A stretch of 64,000 nucleotides of DNA from Pelagomonas calceolata (GCA_918797485.1 CAKKNE010000006.1:248001-312000); one strand, 5' to 3'; positions 29,790-38,975 are shown, numbered from the stretch's first letter. Numbers and translations are program-made. Notes: generated by a model from the sequence alone, not told the origin.

Positions 29790-30692
29790 ATGGACGCCGC
29801 CGTCGACCGCCCCAACGCCCTGCGCACGACCACGAGCGGCACGGACGACGCCGGCCGCGACCCCATCGTTCTGGGAGACACGATCACGCCCGCCCAAACA
29901 CCGGCCCCGAACACGACGGGCCTGACGCCGCGTTTAGGAGCTGCCGTCATCGCGCCGGGCCTCCAGCTGCCCGAGCTCACGCTGACACAACCACCAGAGC
30001 AGAGGCCGCGTTGCGGCTCGGAAACCGATGGCATGAAGCGCGTCCGGTCCAAAAATGTTTTAGGAGACGCCCCGAAGGCGCCGCGCGTCGACCTACAGGA
30101 GGACGCGCCGACGGCGCGGCGGCGCGCCGAGTCCTTGCACGAGCAGCCGTCCCTGAATTTTTTTGAGGAGCCGACGCGGAGCGGGTACACGCCGGAGAAG
30201 GAGACGAGGGAGCGGTCCTCGACGCAGGAGCTGACTGATGATCAGCAGGACGAGTCGGATAGTGACAGTTCGGACGACGACGCGGCCATCGCGTGGCTAC
30301 AACGGCAAAAACGCCCGTCGGCGACGCCGTCCAAAAGATCGTCCGCGGGTTCGAGGAGGCGGTCCTCGGCGTCGCAAGCCCTGTCGCCGCCGCCACCGCC
30401 GCCGCCGCCCCAGCCCGAGAGTCCTACTCTACCCGGCTTCTCGCGGAAGACGCGCGAGTCCGAAAGTGCCAGGAAGGAACGCGCCGCGCAGCGGCCGGCG
30501 CCGTCGCCGAAGCCGCCGCCGCCGCCCCGAAGCGAGTCGAGCGACGACGGCGGCCTCGACGACCTCCAGGCCATCCACACGGCGCCGCGTTCGCGGGAAA
30601 AGCACTCGCGTAGTCACTCGCAAGGCGTCGCGCGGGCGATGGCCATCGCGAAGCGGAACGGGCAGCGGTCGGCGTCGCGTGGTGGGGGGTAA
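29790..30692 (+). CDS. Disordered Ser/Pro-rich protein of unknown function
   Basis: The open frame extends to 29607, but ATG 29790 (MDAAVDRPNALRTTTSGTD) fits better with the promoter element and the codon pattern; it gives 300 residues. The sequence is low complexity: Thr/Pro-rich at the start, acidic DESDSDSSDDDAAIAWLQRQ in the middle, a polyproline run, and an Arg/Ser-rich tail (REKHSRSHSQGVARAMAIAK). The AIAWLQRQKR helix is the only structured-looking part. A nuclear or RNA-binding scaffold is possible, but no family is recognised. Confidence 0.55.
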   Translation: MDAAVDRPNALRTTTSGTDDAGRDPIVLGDTITPAQTPAPNTTGLTPRLGAAVIAPGLQLPELTLTQPPEQRPRCGSETDGMKRVRSKNVLGDAPKAPRVDLQEDAPTARRRAESLHEQPSLNFFEEPTRSGYTPEKETRERSSTQELTDDQQDESDSDSSDDDAAIAWLQRQKRPSATPSKRSSAGSRRRSSASQALSPPPPPPPPQPESPTLPGFSRKTRESESARKERAAQRPAPSPKPPPPPRSESSDDGGLDDLQAIHTAPRSREKHSRSHSQGVARAMAIAKRNGQRSASRGGG

Positions 30693-30720
30693 CTCTATCG
30701 CGTCGTATTGCGTCGAGTGT

Positions 30721-30744
30721 GCTAGTGTCTTACCGGTCGCTAGC
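30721..30744 (+). promoter_or_regulatory. GCTAG palindromic upstream element (copy 6)
   Basis: GCTAGTGTCTTACC followed by GCTAGC, 142 bp before the ATG at 30886 and 28 bp after the previous stop. Confidence 0.6.
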
Positions 30745-30885
30745 TTCGCGGCTTTGAACTTTTGAGACCGCCGCGCTGACCGCATTTGTGCCCAACGCCG
30801 GCGGAGACAACCGGCAGCGCTCTAAATCCAATCGCTGCACTGCGCTGCGGCGCTGAACGAGCATCCGTGCGAAGTGCACAACACA

Positions 30886-32166
30886 ATGGATCCTGACCTG
30901 CTACAGCAGCGCCTGCGCGAGGCGCGCGCCGGCCAGCAATCGACTACCTGCGCATCACTGCCTCCGGAGTTACTCGCAAGCATTGTCGAATTCGCGTTTC
31001 CCTACAATCACAATCATCATTACACCTCGTGGAGCGGCTCATGGCTAGGCAGCTTTCTACGCATGGGCTGCATCAATTCTTCCTTTCTAGAGAGCCTGAA
31101 GTACGTCACCATGCTGCAGATCGACTTGAGCTACCGGCTCTTCCGGCGGTTTCCGACAGTGCCTAACGGGGTAATGCTTCCCGCGCGCTACGACGCAGAC
31201 GTAAGGCGGTGGTGCGACATCGCGAGCCGCCGACTGCGACATGTACTCATCGTGACGGAGTGTGGAGGGGGGAACGCGTTCAATCCCGTCCAGACGAAGC
31301 ATATTGTGGACTGCGTCGCCTCTTTCCCAAACGTGTGTGAATTTACCTTGAACAATACGGAGACGGTCTCTACCTGCATGTCACTCTCTGCGGCACTGCG
31401 CGCGGGGCGGTTCAGCATTCTCCAGAAACTTACTATAGATGGTGCCGGTGACATGTGCATTCTAAAAAAAACAACTTCTTCAACGTTCAACGTGAGGCGG
31501 ATAGCGAAGTTCGCCTTCCAAGAGCTCATCTCCGTGCTCCCGCCCGACCGAGGCATTGAGTGCTTGGTTGAAGGGGTATTTCCGGAGCTGATGGAAATCG
31601 GCGACGAGACTTCTTGGGGCCTGTGGGCCGCGACGTTCTTCAGCCTGGTCGGAAAGGGCGTGGACGTGCGTTCACGACCGATCCTTGGTGAAATTGCGTA
31701 CATGCATCAGAATAGCTACGAGGGCTTCCGAGAGTCTCTCGACGGGATGAGGACGTTCTACGGCACCGTCGAGCTGCTGCTCACGGAACACGGCGTCGAT
31801 CCTAATGCTCCTTATGACGTTGCGCATTGGATGTCTCGCACTCCGCTGTGGATGATATTGGACTCGCTCGCGGAGACGATTGAGGTTGTTCAGAGTGATC
31901 TTCTGGCCGAGGCTGACCCGGAGGTCGACTCTGATTTTGAACCGGAGATTGATTCCGAGCTGGTCGTGCCGATGCTTCGTTTCTTCATGCGCACCGTCGA
32001 CCTGCTCGTCCGGCACGGCGCGAGGAGCACGAGGGCCGACTGCGTGACGCGTTCCGGACGCGATGACACTACATTGCATCCCTGGATCCTCGCGCGCCCC
32101 GACTGCACGCAGGCGATCCGGGACGCGGTGGCCCGGGGGGAGCTGTTCCATGACAAACATGGATGA
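30886..32166 (+). CDS. F-box-like / ankyrin-like protein
   Basis: Two in-frame ATGs occur (30874 and 30886); MDPDLLQQRLREARAG from 30886 is the more natural start, giving 426 residues. CASLPPELLASIVEFAFPY at residues about 23-41 is F-box-like. The middle has beta/alpha segments without a named motif. The C-terminal third contains VELLLTEHGVDPN and VDLLVRHGARSTRADCVTRSG, which resemble ankyrin repeats interrupted by an acidic insert (EADPEVDSDFEPEIDSE). It may be a substrate adaptor for an SCF-type ligase, but the F-box match is weak. Confidence 0.55.
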   Translation: MDPDLLQQRLREARAGQQSTTCASLPPELLASIVEFAFPYNHNHHYTSWSGSWLGSFLRMGCINSSFLESLKYVTMLQIDLSYRLFRRFPTVPNGVMLPARYDADVRRWCDIASRRLRHVLIVTECGGGNAFNPVQTKHIVDCVASFPNVCEFTLNNTETVSTCMSLSAALRAGRFSILQKLTIDGAGDMCILKKTTSSTFNVRRIAKFAFQELISVLPPDRGIECLVEGVFPELMEIGDETSWGLWAATFFSLVGKGVDVRSRPILGEIAYMHQNSYEGFRESLDGMRTFYGTVELLLTEHGVDPNAPYDVAHWMSRTPLWMILDSLAETIEVVQSDLLAEADPEVDSDFEPEIDSELVVPMLRFFMRTVDLLVRHGARSTRADCVTRSGRDDTTLHPWILARPDCTQAIRDAVARGELFHDKHG

Positions 32167-32187
32167 TAAAGACTAATTTGAACAATA

Positions 32188-33807
32188 CTAGAACAACCGC
32201 AGCCCCCACGCCAGGATGAAAAGAGCAAGAAACGGCCGCACGACGCGGTCCCGCAGCACGCGACGCACCCTACCCCCGACACCCCCCGGCACGTCGTCGA
32301 CGGGCCGCGACACCGACACCGCGCCCGAGCTCCCGAGCCGCATGAAGACTCCTAAATCGACATCGCCCGGCCGCCGCGCCGGCTCCCGTAGTGTGTCGGG
32401 CGTCAATGAGACGCGCCCCCGCCGCAAGTCCAAATCAAAGCGCACCGACGCCACTTCATTCGCAGGCGAATCATACCCAAAGGTCACCAAGGCCGCCGGC
32501 GTCGGCGCGCGGAACACTTCCACAAATTCTGGTTCCGGTGGAGGCGGCGCCTCCTCCTCCTCCGTGGGTGGAGATTCCTGGTCGTTCTCTGCGCAAATCT
32601 CGACGTGCGTCTCGTGCTCGTGGGGGTCGTGGGGTTCCTCGACGACGACCGGCGCGGTTTTCTTCGACCGGCGCGTCCGTCGCGACAGGAGCCGCAGCCT
32701 GCGTGGAACACCGTCGACGCGGCGACGGCGTGGAGCTCGACGCCATCGATGCGAGGACGCCGCGCCGCACGGATCCATGTCCAAGACCGGGGGCTCGTCG
32801 TGGCCCGTGCCCGGCGGCGCGATCCGGATCGTCGTGGGAGCGAACGCTATTTCCGCCGCGTTCCTGACAGCAGCCGCCGCCGCCTCGGCGCGAGCATCCC
32901 CTTCAAAACACAGTTCCACGACCATCTCCCGCGCGACGATGCGCTTCGCGATGAAGGCGTATTTCTGATTCGGCGGCGTGTTGAACGAGGCCCAGCACTT
33001 TTTTAAGTCTGCCACGCGTGACGAATTGTCTACACTTCGCGCGTCGACGCCGGAGAAGGTCACTCTTAATGTAGCGTTGCTCCCGCGAGCAAAGGGCGTC
33101 TCTACCCTTCGCGCCACACATACCAACTCGTCAATCAAATAACGAGCGCCCTCGACGGTCGGGTGCTCGCGCATGTAGGAAGGTAAGGGCCCGAACAACG
33201 ACCGCCACTCGATGCCCGCTCGCCTTAACTCGGCATTGGTAGGTCGCTGCAGTTTTTGATCAAAGTCGAGCTCGGCCTTGGATATTCTAACCTCGAGTGG
33301 ATCTCTATTTAATGTAAACACCGACGTCCAAGCTATTGAGACCGCATCACAAGCACATCGCGTGAGCTGCAAGGGCCAGTTCGTGTCCGTGCAGAGCGGG
33401 TTGAACAGCTTGTTTATGGCTCTCGCGTCGCCATTCAACCGTCGTAAGGAAGCCCGGCCCCGCCGTGCGGACACAGCTAACTGCTCCTTCGGTTCGAAGT
33501 CCGGCAGCAGCACCTCGAACTGCCGCCGGAAGAGACGGAACACTAAAGCATCGTCGAAGTCGGCGCTCGTGACACTTCTCCTCCACGCGGCGACCTCGGT
33601 CTCGGCCTTCTGCTGGTCGGGCGACCACTGCCAGGGGCCCGTGACGGGCTTTGGGGGAGGGGGCGTCGGCGGCGTCAATGGCGGCTTGTCGGCGGGCGGC
33701 GGCTCCTGGGTCGCGGCGTGGCGCCGCGTCTTTGGGTGGTGTGGTGGTCGAGACGGCTGGAGCGCGACGCCGCAGACGCCTAGCAGCAGCAGGGCGCGCG
33801 TCGACAT
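32188..33807 (-). CDS. Secretory-pathway protein of unknown function with hidden 72-bp intron
   Basis: I chose ATG 33807 (MSTRALLLLGVCGVALQPS, a signal peptide) over 33837. The uninterrupted frame hides an intron at 32699-32770: GTGCGG...ACGCAG, 72 bp, so its length does not break the frame. It contains CATCGATGGCGTCGAGC. Spliced, DMDP|LRLLSRRTRR gives 515 residues. The middle (about 65-330) is mixed alpha/beta with FDDALVFRLFRRQFEVLLPDF and YLIDELVCVARRVETPFARG. An acidic Pro/Glu-rich region follows, then a C-terminal hydrophobic anchor (RPFLALFILAWGLRLF). No family recognised. The leader could also be part of a plastid bipartite signal. Confidence 0.6.
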   Translation of the reverse strand: MSTRALLLLGVCGVALQPSRPPHHPKTRRHAATQEPPPADKPPLTPPTPPPPKPVTGPWQWSPDQQKAETEVAAWRRSVTSADFDDALVFRLFRRQFEVLLPDFEPKEQLAVSARRGRASLRRLNGDARAINKLFNPLCTDTNWPLQLTRCACDAVSIAWTSVFTLNRDPLEVRISKAELDFDQKLQRPTNAELRRAGIEWRSLFGPLPSYMREHPTVEGARYLIDELVCVARRVETPFARGSNATLRVTFSGVDARSVDNSSRVADLKKCWASFNTPPNQKYAFIAKRIVAREMVVELCFEGDARAEAAAAAVRNAAEIAFAPTTIRIAPPGTGHDEPPVLDMDPCGAASSHRWRRAPRRRRVDGVPRRLRLLSRRTRRSKKTAPVVVEEPHDPHEHETHVEICAENDQESPPTEEEEAPPPPEPEFVEVFRAPTPAALVTFGYDSPANEVASVRFDLDLRRGRVSLTPDTLREPARRPGDVDLGVFMRLGSSGAVSVSRPVDDVPGGVGGRVRRVLRDRVVRPFLALFILAWGLRLF

Positions 33808-33986
33808 CGTTAGCTGAGGCCAACTGCTGGGCTGCACTCAAACCACCTCACTGTTGTCTGAGCGAATCGATGCCCTTCTTTTTCTCCCGCTGGCACAGGG
33901 CAGTAAAATAGCGCAGTCCTATCAATCAATCACTAACGCTGCTCTATGCGCTGAGGTACGGCCGGTTTTAAGATGAAAGGCTGTGT

Positions 33987-34010
33987 GCTAGTGTCTCACA
34001 TGACGCTAGC
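33987..34010 (+). promoter_or_regulatory. GCTAG palindromic upstream element (copy 7)
   Basis: GCTAGTGTC, loop TCACAT, GACGCTAGC, a 9-bp dyad 142 bp before the PKR1 ATG and 180 bp from the divergent ATG at 33807. It is the main feature of the 344-bp gap. Confidence 0.65.
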
Positions 34011-34151
34011 AAGCGGCCGGGTCGCGAGCTTGTAAAAAACACTCTGTGAGGCGCACTTTTGCAGCTCAAATCACGTTTTGCACTCGTGCCAGCGCCAGCG
34101 CGTCGCTGACTGCTCCGCTCAGCCACACGCCGTCGACGTGCATGCGCACCC

Positions 34152-34373
34152 ATGGGCTCCTTCCTCGAGGACCTGCTCGAGCCGGGCACTGCCATCAAAA
34201 TGGTGCCGGTCGCCAACGCGGCGCTCATAGCACTCATGGTGGTGATGCTGGCAAGTGCCGTCGCGTGGCCGAACATCGCGATCCATCTGTACGCGATGAC
34301 CGGGCTCGCCCTGGGCCTCTTCGGCTCGCTCAACTGGGTCGCGAAAGAGCTCCAGCGCGAAAAGGCAGACTAG
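34152..34373 (+). CDS. PKR1-like ER membrane protein (V-ATPase assembly)
   Basis: 73 residues, close to the size of the PKR1 core. FLEDLLEPGTAIKMVPVANA aligns with the 'LW.S.F.PGT.P.LL.A.NA' start of PKR1, and two hydrophobic segments follow (AALIALMVVMLASAVAWP; IAIHLYAMTGLALGLFGSLN), ending in WVAKELQREK, like the 'WF..EL' end of the family. Yeast Pkr1 is needed to assemble the V-ATPase Vo sector in the ER. The next gene follows within a few bases on the same strand. Confidence 0.65.
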   Translation: MGSFLEDLLEPGTAIKMVPVANAALIALMVVMLASAVAWPNIAIHLYAMTGLALGLFGSLNWVAKELQREKAD

Positions 34374-35718
34374 CACTCCTGCTTTTGCTGCACGCCGTCG
34401 ACGCCGTGAATCTGTACGATGTAGTCAGACGGCCGCCGCCGCGTCGGAGCGCGCCTTCATTCTTTGAAGTGCCTGCGTCGAACGGCACGCTCGTCCAGGT
34501 GCCCAAGTTGATCTACGCGACGGCGCACAAGCGCCACCGAACTGCGGAGCTGGTGAAGAAGGCGTTCGACGCTGGTTTCCGAGGTGTGGACACGGCGCAC
34601 GGCGAGCGGAAGCGGTACAACGAGAGCGCCGTCGGCGAGGCTCTGGTCGACGGCGTCTTTCTGTGCATAAATCAAATTCTCGCGGCGCGGCACATCAACG
34701 CGACGCCAGCTCGATGGCGTGGCGGTTGTGGGTCTTACACCACTCGATTCAGTCATCACGGCCTGCGCCCGGCTTACTGTTTGATTTGCGCACAGGCGTC
34801 TTCGTGCAGCTCAAGGTCCACTACACGGCGTCGTCGTCGGGCGATGCCGGGCGACGGTGCTACGCGGCGGCGCGGCGCGGCCTCGACGAGCTGGGCGTGG
34901 CTCGCGTCGGCGGTCTTTTATTGCGGGGCCCGTCGGAGGAGGCGCGGCAAACTAGCAAGCTGACAGACGACGACGTCGCGGCGTGGCGCGCTGTGTGGAA
35001 ATCAACCAGTGTGTCGGGTGCACCCGATAATTCTTCACTAAGTCAATTCTCGGCGATGACGTGCCCGCGCTGGCTGATACGCGTCGTCGTGAGAGACCCA
35101 CGCCGCCACGCCATCGAGCAGGCGTCGCGTCGATGGCGTGGAGGACGAAGCGATCACGCGCCGTACATTTGATTTCCACACAGGTGGCGCGCGCTGCAGC
35201 GCTTGGTGAAGGAAGGCCGCACCGATTTGATTGGCGTGTGCAACTTCCCGCCGCCACTCCTGGAAGAACTTCTACGATTGGACGGGCCTAGATGTAGCCT
35301 GCACCAGACACGGTTGCGAGCCGACCGCGCGTTCAACGGCGAGGACCGCGCTTTAGCTGAAAAACATGGCGTCGTGCTCCAGGCTCCTGGGCTTGTGACG
35401 ACGAACGCGCCCGCGCTGCGGCGGTCCTCGGCGCTGTCGGCGCTGGCGGCGAAGCGGGGCGCGACGCCGGAACGGACGTTGTTGGCCTTTGCTCTGCGGC
35501 TTGGTGTCGTCGCCGTCGTCGGTTCCGCGTCCCCGAAGCACGTCCTGGACGACCTCGGCGCTGTGGAGTTGGCGGCTTCGTTGTCTCCTTCCGACATCGA
35601 CGGCGTGCTTGCTGCCCATCCGGATCGGCACAAACCTGATACGCGGCGGGGGATGCGGCGCGGGCCCAAAAAACGGAAGCGGTCCCTGCGCGGCCGCGGC
35701 GGCGGGGCCCGCGTGTGA
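34374..35718 (+). CDS. Aldo/keto reductase family protein interrupted by two introners
   Basis: Exons (to 34652), 34796-34982 and 35184-35718 join as ALVDG|VFVQLKVHYT and DVAA|WRALQRLVKEGRTDLIGVCNF, recreating aldo/keto reductase motifs. GFRGVDTAH covers the active-site Asp region. The Tyr+4 and Lys positions are less clear (GERKRYNESAVGEAL). GVVLQAPGL, SALAAKRGATPERTLLAFAL and VVGSASPKHVLDD are the C-terminal strands and cofactor region. A basic tail (KKRKRSLRGRGGGARV) ends it. No ATG lies in frame between the PKR1 stop and the first conserved block. The frame opens with LALLLLLHAVDA, like a leader, so the start may be non-ATG, in another exon, or the transcript may be shared with PKR1. The listed start is only the PKR1 boundary. 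Confidence 0.75.
34661..34795 (+). mobile_element. Introner, variant termini (first intron of the reductase)
   Basis: Termini are CTGTGCATAAATCAAA and TTTGATTTGCGCACAG. The 8-bp target duplication is GCGTCTTT at 34653-34660 and GCGTCTTC at 34796-34803. The functional intron is 34653-34795 (143 bp), GC-AG: the 5' splice site is the first dinucleotide of the target copy and the 3' AG is the element's own end. The internal core is CTCGATGGCGTGGCGG. Confidence 0.85.
34991..35183 (+). mobile_element. Introner, canonical (second intron of the reductase)
   Basis: Termini CTGTGTGGAAATCA and TGATTTCCACACAG are perfect inverted repeats. The perfect 8-bp target duplication GTGGCGCG is at 34983-34990 and 35184-35191. 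Splicing from the GT of the first copy to the element's AG (34983-35183, 201 bp) restores the uninterrupted gene exactly. The inner inverted repeat CACGCCATCGA / TCGATGGCGTG is intact. Confidence 0.95.
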
Positions 35719-36000
35719 GTAATGCGGTTTGTGGTTATGATATTCGTGCACGGAACTTCTAGACGCTCATTGCCAGTCGTTGAGACGCGTGCGCGAGTCT
35801 GCTTTTCCCACCCCGATTTACAGTTATTTTGGCACAGCCTCTCTTTTTAGGGGTGATTTGCGAGGGCGCGACGGCGCGCGGCAAACAGTTACGTATCTCA
35901 CGTCGGTAACAATCACTCACACGGCGTCGACGCGAAGCGACAAGCCGAGATACGCCCCCGCGGTGGATAAAACCACAGCAGTAACTGATCGAAAAAAACG
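35719..36000. other. Intergenic region
   Basis: 282 bp with no open frame of note. It is AT-richer near 35820 (CAGTTATTTTGGCACAG) and shows no full GCTAG palindrome. ACACGGCGTCGACGCGAAGC near 35918 is a weak match to half of the intron core. Confidence 0.3.
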
Positions 36001-36447
36001 ATGCCGGCGACGCGGCGGACGCGAGCACAGACCGCCAAGGGTCCCAAAGTGAGCCTCGACACGATCCTGCTCGCCACCGCGGTCGGCGCCGGCGCCGCGG
36101 CGTATTTCTTCCTCGACGTCGCCCCAGAGGTCGTCGTCGCGTCATGTGTGGCGGCCGTGACGGTCGTGCTCATCTACGGCGGCAAGGTCCAGAAATACGT
36201 GCGGGGGCGCAAGCCCAAGGCCGCCAAGCCCAAGGCCGCGGCGTCGCCGAAGCCGACGCGCGTGCAGCCGAAGCGTTCGGCGACGCCGGAGCCCCTGAGC
36301 CGCAAGCCGAGCTCGCCCAAGAAGCCGGCCGCGAAGCCCGCGGCCAAGCCGGCGGCCTCGCCCAAGCCGAAGCGCGCCGCGGCCGCGTCGCCCAAGCCCG
36401 CGGGACCGCGGCGATCGGCACGGCAGGCCGGCAAGCCGGCGAAGTAA
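36001..36447 (+). CDS. Small membrane protein with histone-H1-like basic tail
   Basis: 148 residues. After a short basic head come two hydrophobic helices (LDTILLATAVGAGAAAYFFL and VVVASCVAAVTVVLIYGG, residues about 19-60). The last 85 residues are Lys/Ala/Pro-rich with repeated SPK/KPKAA units (PKAAKPKAAASPKPT, KPAAKPAAKPAASPKPKR), as in H1 tails. Proteins with membrane helices and a DNA-like-binding tail could tether chromatin to a membrane, but this is inference. No family recognised. Confidence 0.6.
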   Translation: MPATRRTRAQTAKGPKVSLDTILLATAVGAGAAAYFFLDVAPEVVVASCVAAVTVVLIYGGKVQKYVRGRKPKAAKPKAAASPKPTRVQPKRSATPEPLSRKPSSPKKPAAKPAAKPAASPKPKRAAAASPKPAGPRRSARQAGKPAK

Positions 36448-36736
36448 GGCCGCGCCGGCGGTCCGCGTCCGCCGCCCCGCGCCGCCCTGCCACGCGACGC
36501 GCTCCTGGATAGCGCGGCGCGGCCGGGCGGCCGGGCGCCGGCGCGGATCACCGACCAAGCCCTTGCGTTTGCCACGACCCCTCCCCTTTCCGATTCGCTT
36601 GGGACCGTAGGTTCAGTGAAAAAAACACTAGACAATCTAGCATCAGCTGCCGCAGGGACAGACACAGCGCTCGGCGCTCTCGCCCCCCGCCCCAGGGCCC
36701 AGGCTTCCATATTACAAGCTTACAGACGACGGAGCT
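36448..36736. other. Convergent 3' intergenic region
   Basis: 289 bp between the 3' ends of two convergent genes. It is GC-rich at the left and contains AAAAAACACTAGACAATCTAG near 36617. No gene is recognised. Confidence 0.35.
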
Positions 36737-38806
36737 CTAGTCGTCCTCCCCGGGCACCCGGAGCTGCTTCATGTATCGCGACGCCGTGTTGCCATTCGCA
36801 AACGTGATGGTGCAGCGGCCCCGGTATCCTAGCACCCCGACCGTAACGCGTTCGCCGGTGACGGAGTCGCGCATCACCCCCGAATCCAACGCCTTCTTAA
36901 AGTCCGTGTCCGACCATTCTCCCGTCGCACAATCAAATCCGTAGAAAAGAGGCCTATCATCCGTATGTTCATGCACGTATCGGCACCGTTCGGTTGGATC
37001 GGGACGGTTTTTTCTAGTGCAAGCAGAACCTTGTGGACATGGTTGGTTGAAGACCGCCAAGTCCAAATTGCCGGAACGTTCCGCAGCCATATTTTGTACT
37101 CGGCGCGTTTCCGCCTCGCGCTTTGCCAAGTAGGCCTCGCGGCCTTCGGTCCCCCTTTCCGATGGCAACAAGTCCTCGACCGACGGCCGCGGCGGCGCTT
37201 GAGCCGCAGAATACAGACCAGCAGGCGACCCCGTCTCCCTTAATATCATAGCATCATCTGCTTTGGGCTTCCTCGCCGCGGCCATATTTAAATACCAGGG
37301 CGCCGCGTTTGTTACTAGGCCGTCCTCACCAATGAGAAATCGGCGCGGCGTCTCCTCGTCCTCGGCCGACGCCTCGTCCTCCTCCGACGACGAGAACCCA
37401 GAGCTGCGCAGCTCGAGCGGTGGCAGCTTCCCCAGTAATGCATCGAGAGGGCTGTCCGGGAGCTGTTGCACGAGCACAAAGAGCTTTTCGTGCCCCTTGT
37501 CGCTCCGTAGCCTTCTCGGCTCCTCGAAATCAATCACTACTGGCGGCGTCACGTTGGGAGCGCACTGCCGCCGCGGCGCGAATATCGACGCCAGCGGGAC
37601 GTCGACGCCTCTGACTGAGCTGCGCCACGTGTTGCTCGCCTCGATCAGCATGCCCGGGCGTTCCGACCAGTTGTCCTCGTTGAGGGCCCAGTCGCCGTCG
37701 TCCTCGCCGCGCCGGAACTCGTCCTTCAGCAATTCTAAGGCTGCGTCCCCTGGTGCCAGCTCCGCCGTCGCGGTCGACATGGACGACGCGCCGGGCCGCC
37801 CCAACAACGACGGCACCGGGGGCGCGTCGTCGTCATCATCTGACGATGATGAGGCCTTCGCCTCCACGCCGGCCGCGGCCAGGAGCCGCGCGAGATGAGC
37901 GCATGTCGCAGAGTTACCACGCGAGGAAGAAACTGCGCCGCTGTGGAAGCGCAAAGTTGTGAGGAGCGCGTCTTTTCGATCAGCGCAAGTTTGAATCGCG
38001 GTGCCCGACGCCTCCCACCTCCAGACCTGACCATCCGCGCCGTCGCAGAGCGCACACCGGACCCTACCATCCACCAAAGCCTCAAACTGGCGCCGCGGCG
38101 TACCGTCGGCCGCCTGGAAGCCGTTCCTAAAACTTTGACCGGCGTAACTGACCGTAAGCACGCCGTCGAGCTGCGCCTGCAGGTACTCCACGCGCGTCAG
38201 AGGGCGCGAGCAGAACGCGGCCTCGTCGTCGGTCAAGACCGTAGGTACCAGTTGCGACTTCCGGAGCGGTACAACAGTGCCGCTCGTCGTGCGCACGTCC
38301 AGGGTCTGTCGAGCTCTCCCGCGGAGTGAAACCACACCGCGTACGGCCGCGTCGTCCTTGGCCTGCACGGGCGTGCCGACCGCGGGCGGTGGGGCGCCAG
38401 CGCGGGCCCACGGCGGCGGCGGTGCCGGCGCTGGCGCTGCCGGCACGACGGCGCCGAGGCCGCCGCCGAGGCCGAGCGACCGCATGAACGCCTCGTTCCG
38501 CGCGATGCGCTCGTCGCGCTCGATCTCGTACTGGGACTTGGGCGGGGGGACCTCGTCCGTCGCGTCCTGCGTGAGCGGGACGCCGCCGTCGGGTCTCTCG
38601 CCGCCGCTTTTCCGAGGCCTTCTGTTCGCGCTGCCAGGAGCGTCTCGCGGTCTCGCGGCCTTGTCCGGAGACCCGGGGCCGCGGCCGACCATCTCGAGCC
38701 GCCGCGCCGCGTCGTCGACGTCCGCATCGAGCGCCGATCTGCTGTCGTCCGCGCGTTCCTGCCACGTCATCGCGGCGTCGACGGGGTCCCCGCCCTGGTG
38801 ATCCAT
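36737..38806 (-). CDS. Large protein with CCCH-type zinc-finger motif, function unknown
   Basis: 689 residues. The N-terminal third is disordered and charged, with the helix SQYEIERDERIARNEAFMRSLGL (residues about 90-112). The middle has a Cys-bearing region (RVRCALCDGADGQVWRWEASG). Acidic stretches (SSSDDDDD, SSEEDEASAEDEE) separate modules. Near residue 600, PCPQGSACTRK...ERCRYVHEH has the C-x5-C...C-x3-H spacing of CCCH zinc fingers, often RNA-binding. The C-terminus TFANGNTASRYMKQLRVPGE is compact. A nuclear RNA-related role is plausible. It shares the divergent promoter interval with the gene at 39186. Confidence 0.6.
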   Translation of the reverse strand: MDHQGGDPVDAAMTWQERADDSRSALDADVDDAARRLEMVGRGPGSPDKAARPRDAPGSANRRPRKSGGERPDGGVPLTQDATDEVPPPKSQYEIERDERIARNEAFMRSLGLGGGLGAVVPAAPAPAPPPPWARAGAPPPAVGTPVQAKDDAAVRGVVSLRGRARQTLDVRTTSGTVVPLRKSQLVPTVLTDDEAAFCSRPLTRVEYLQAQLDGVLTVSYAGQSFRNGFQAADGTPRRQFEALVDGRVRCALCDGADGQVWRWEASGTAIQTCADRKDALLTTLRFHSGAVSSSRGNSATCAHLARLLAAAGVEAKASSSSDDDDDAPPVPSLLGRPGASSMSTATAELAPGDAALELLKDEFRRGEDDGDWALNEDNWSERPGMLIEASNTWRSSVRGVDVPLASIFAPRRQCAPNVTPPVVIDFEEPRRLRSDKGHEKLFVLVQQLPDSPLDALLGKLPPLELRSSGFSSSEEDEASAEDEETPRRFLIGEDGLVTNAAPWYLNMAAARKPKADDAMILRETGSPAGLYSAAQAPPRPSVEDLLPSERGTEGREAYLAKREAETRRVQNMAAERSGNLDLAVFNQPCPQGSACTRKNRPDPTERCRYVHEHTDDRPLFYGFDCATGEWSDTDFKKALDSGVMRDSVTGERVTVGVLGYRGRCTITFANGNTASRYMKQLRVPGEDD

Positions 38807-38975
38807 CGCGCGCGTGTGGCAGCAAGGTGTAGTCGAGGCAGATGATATGCAGTGGCTTCCAAAGCCGTAGGGTTCGTAAGAATTGTTGGAGGAGCTGTGA
38901 GAGTAAGCGTACGACTCCAGAGAGCTGTTTTATGCAGCCTCGCGGGCGAAATAGCCCCGCGGCGCCAGATTTTGC

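Noticed and set aside
34991-35183. Introners as autonomous transposons or retroelements
   Set aside because: They are under 210 bp, encode no protein and have simple inverted ends, so they are non-autonomous DNA elements.
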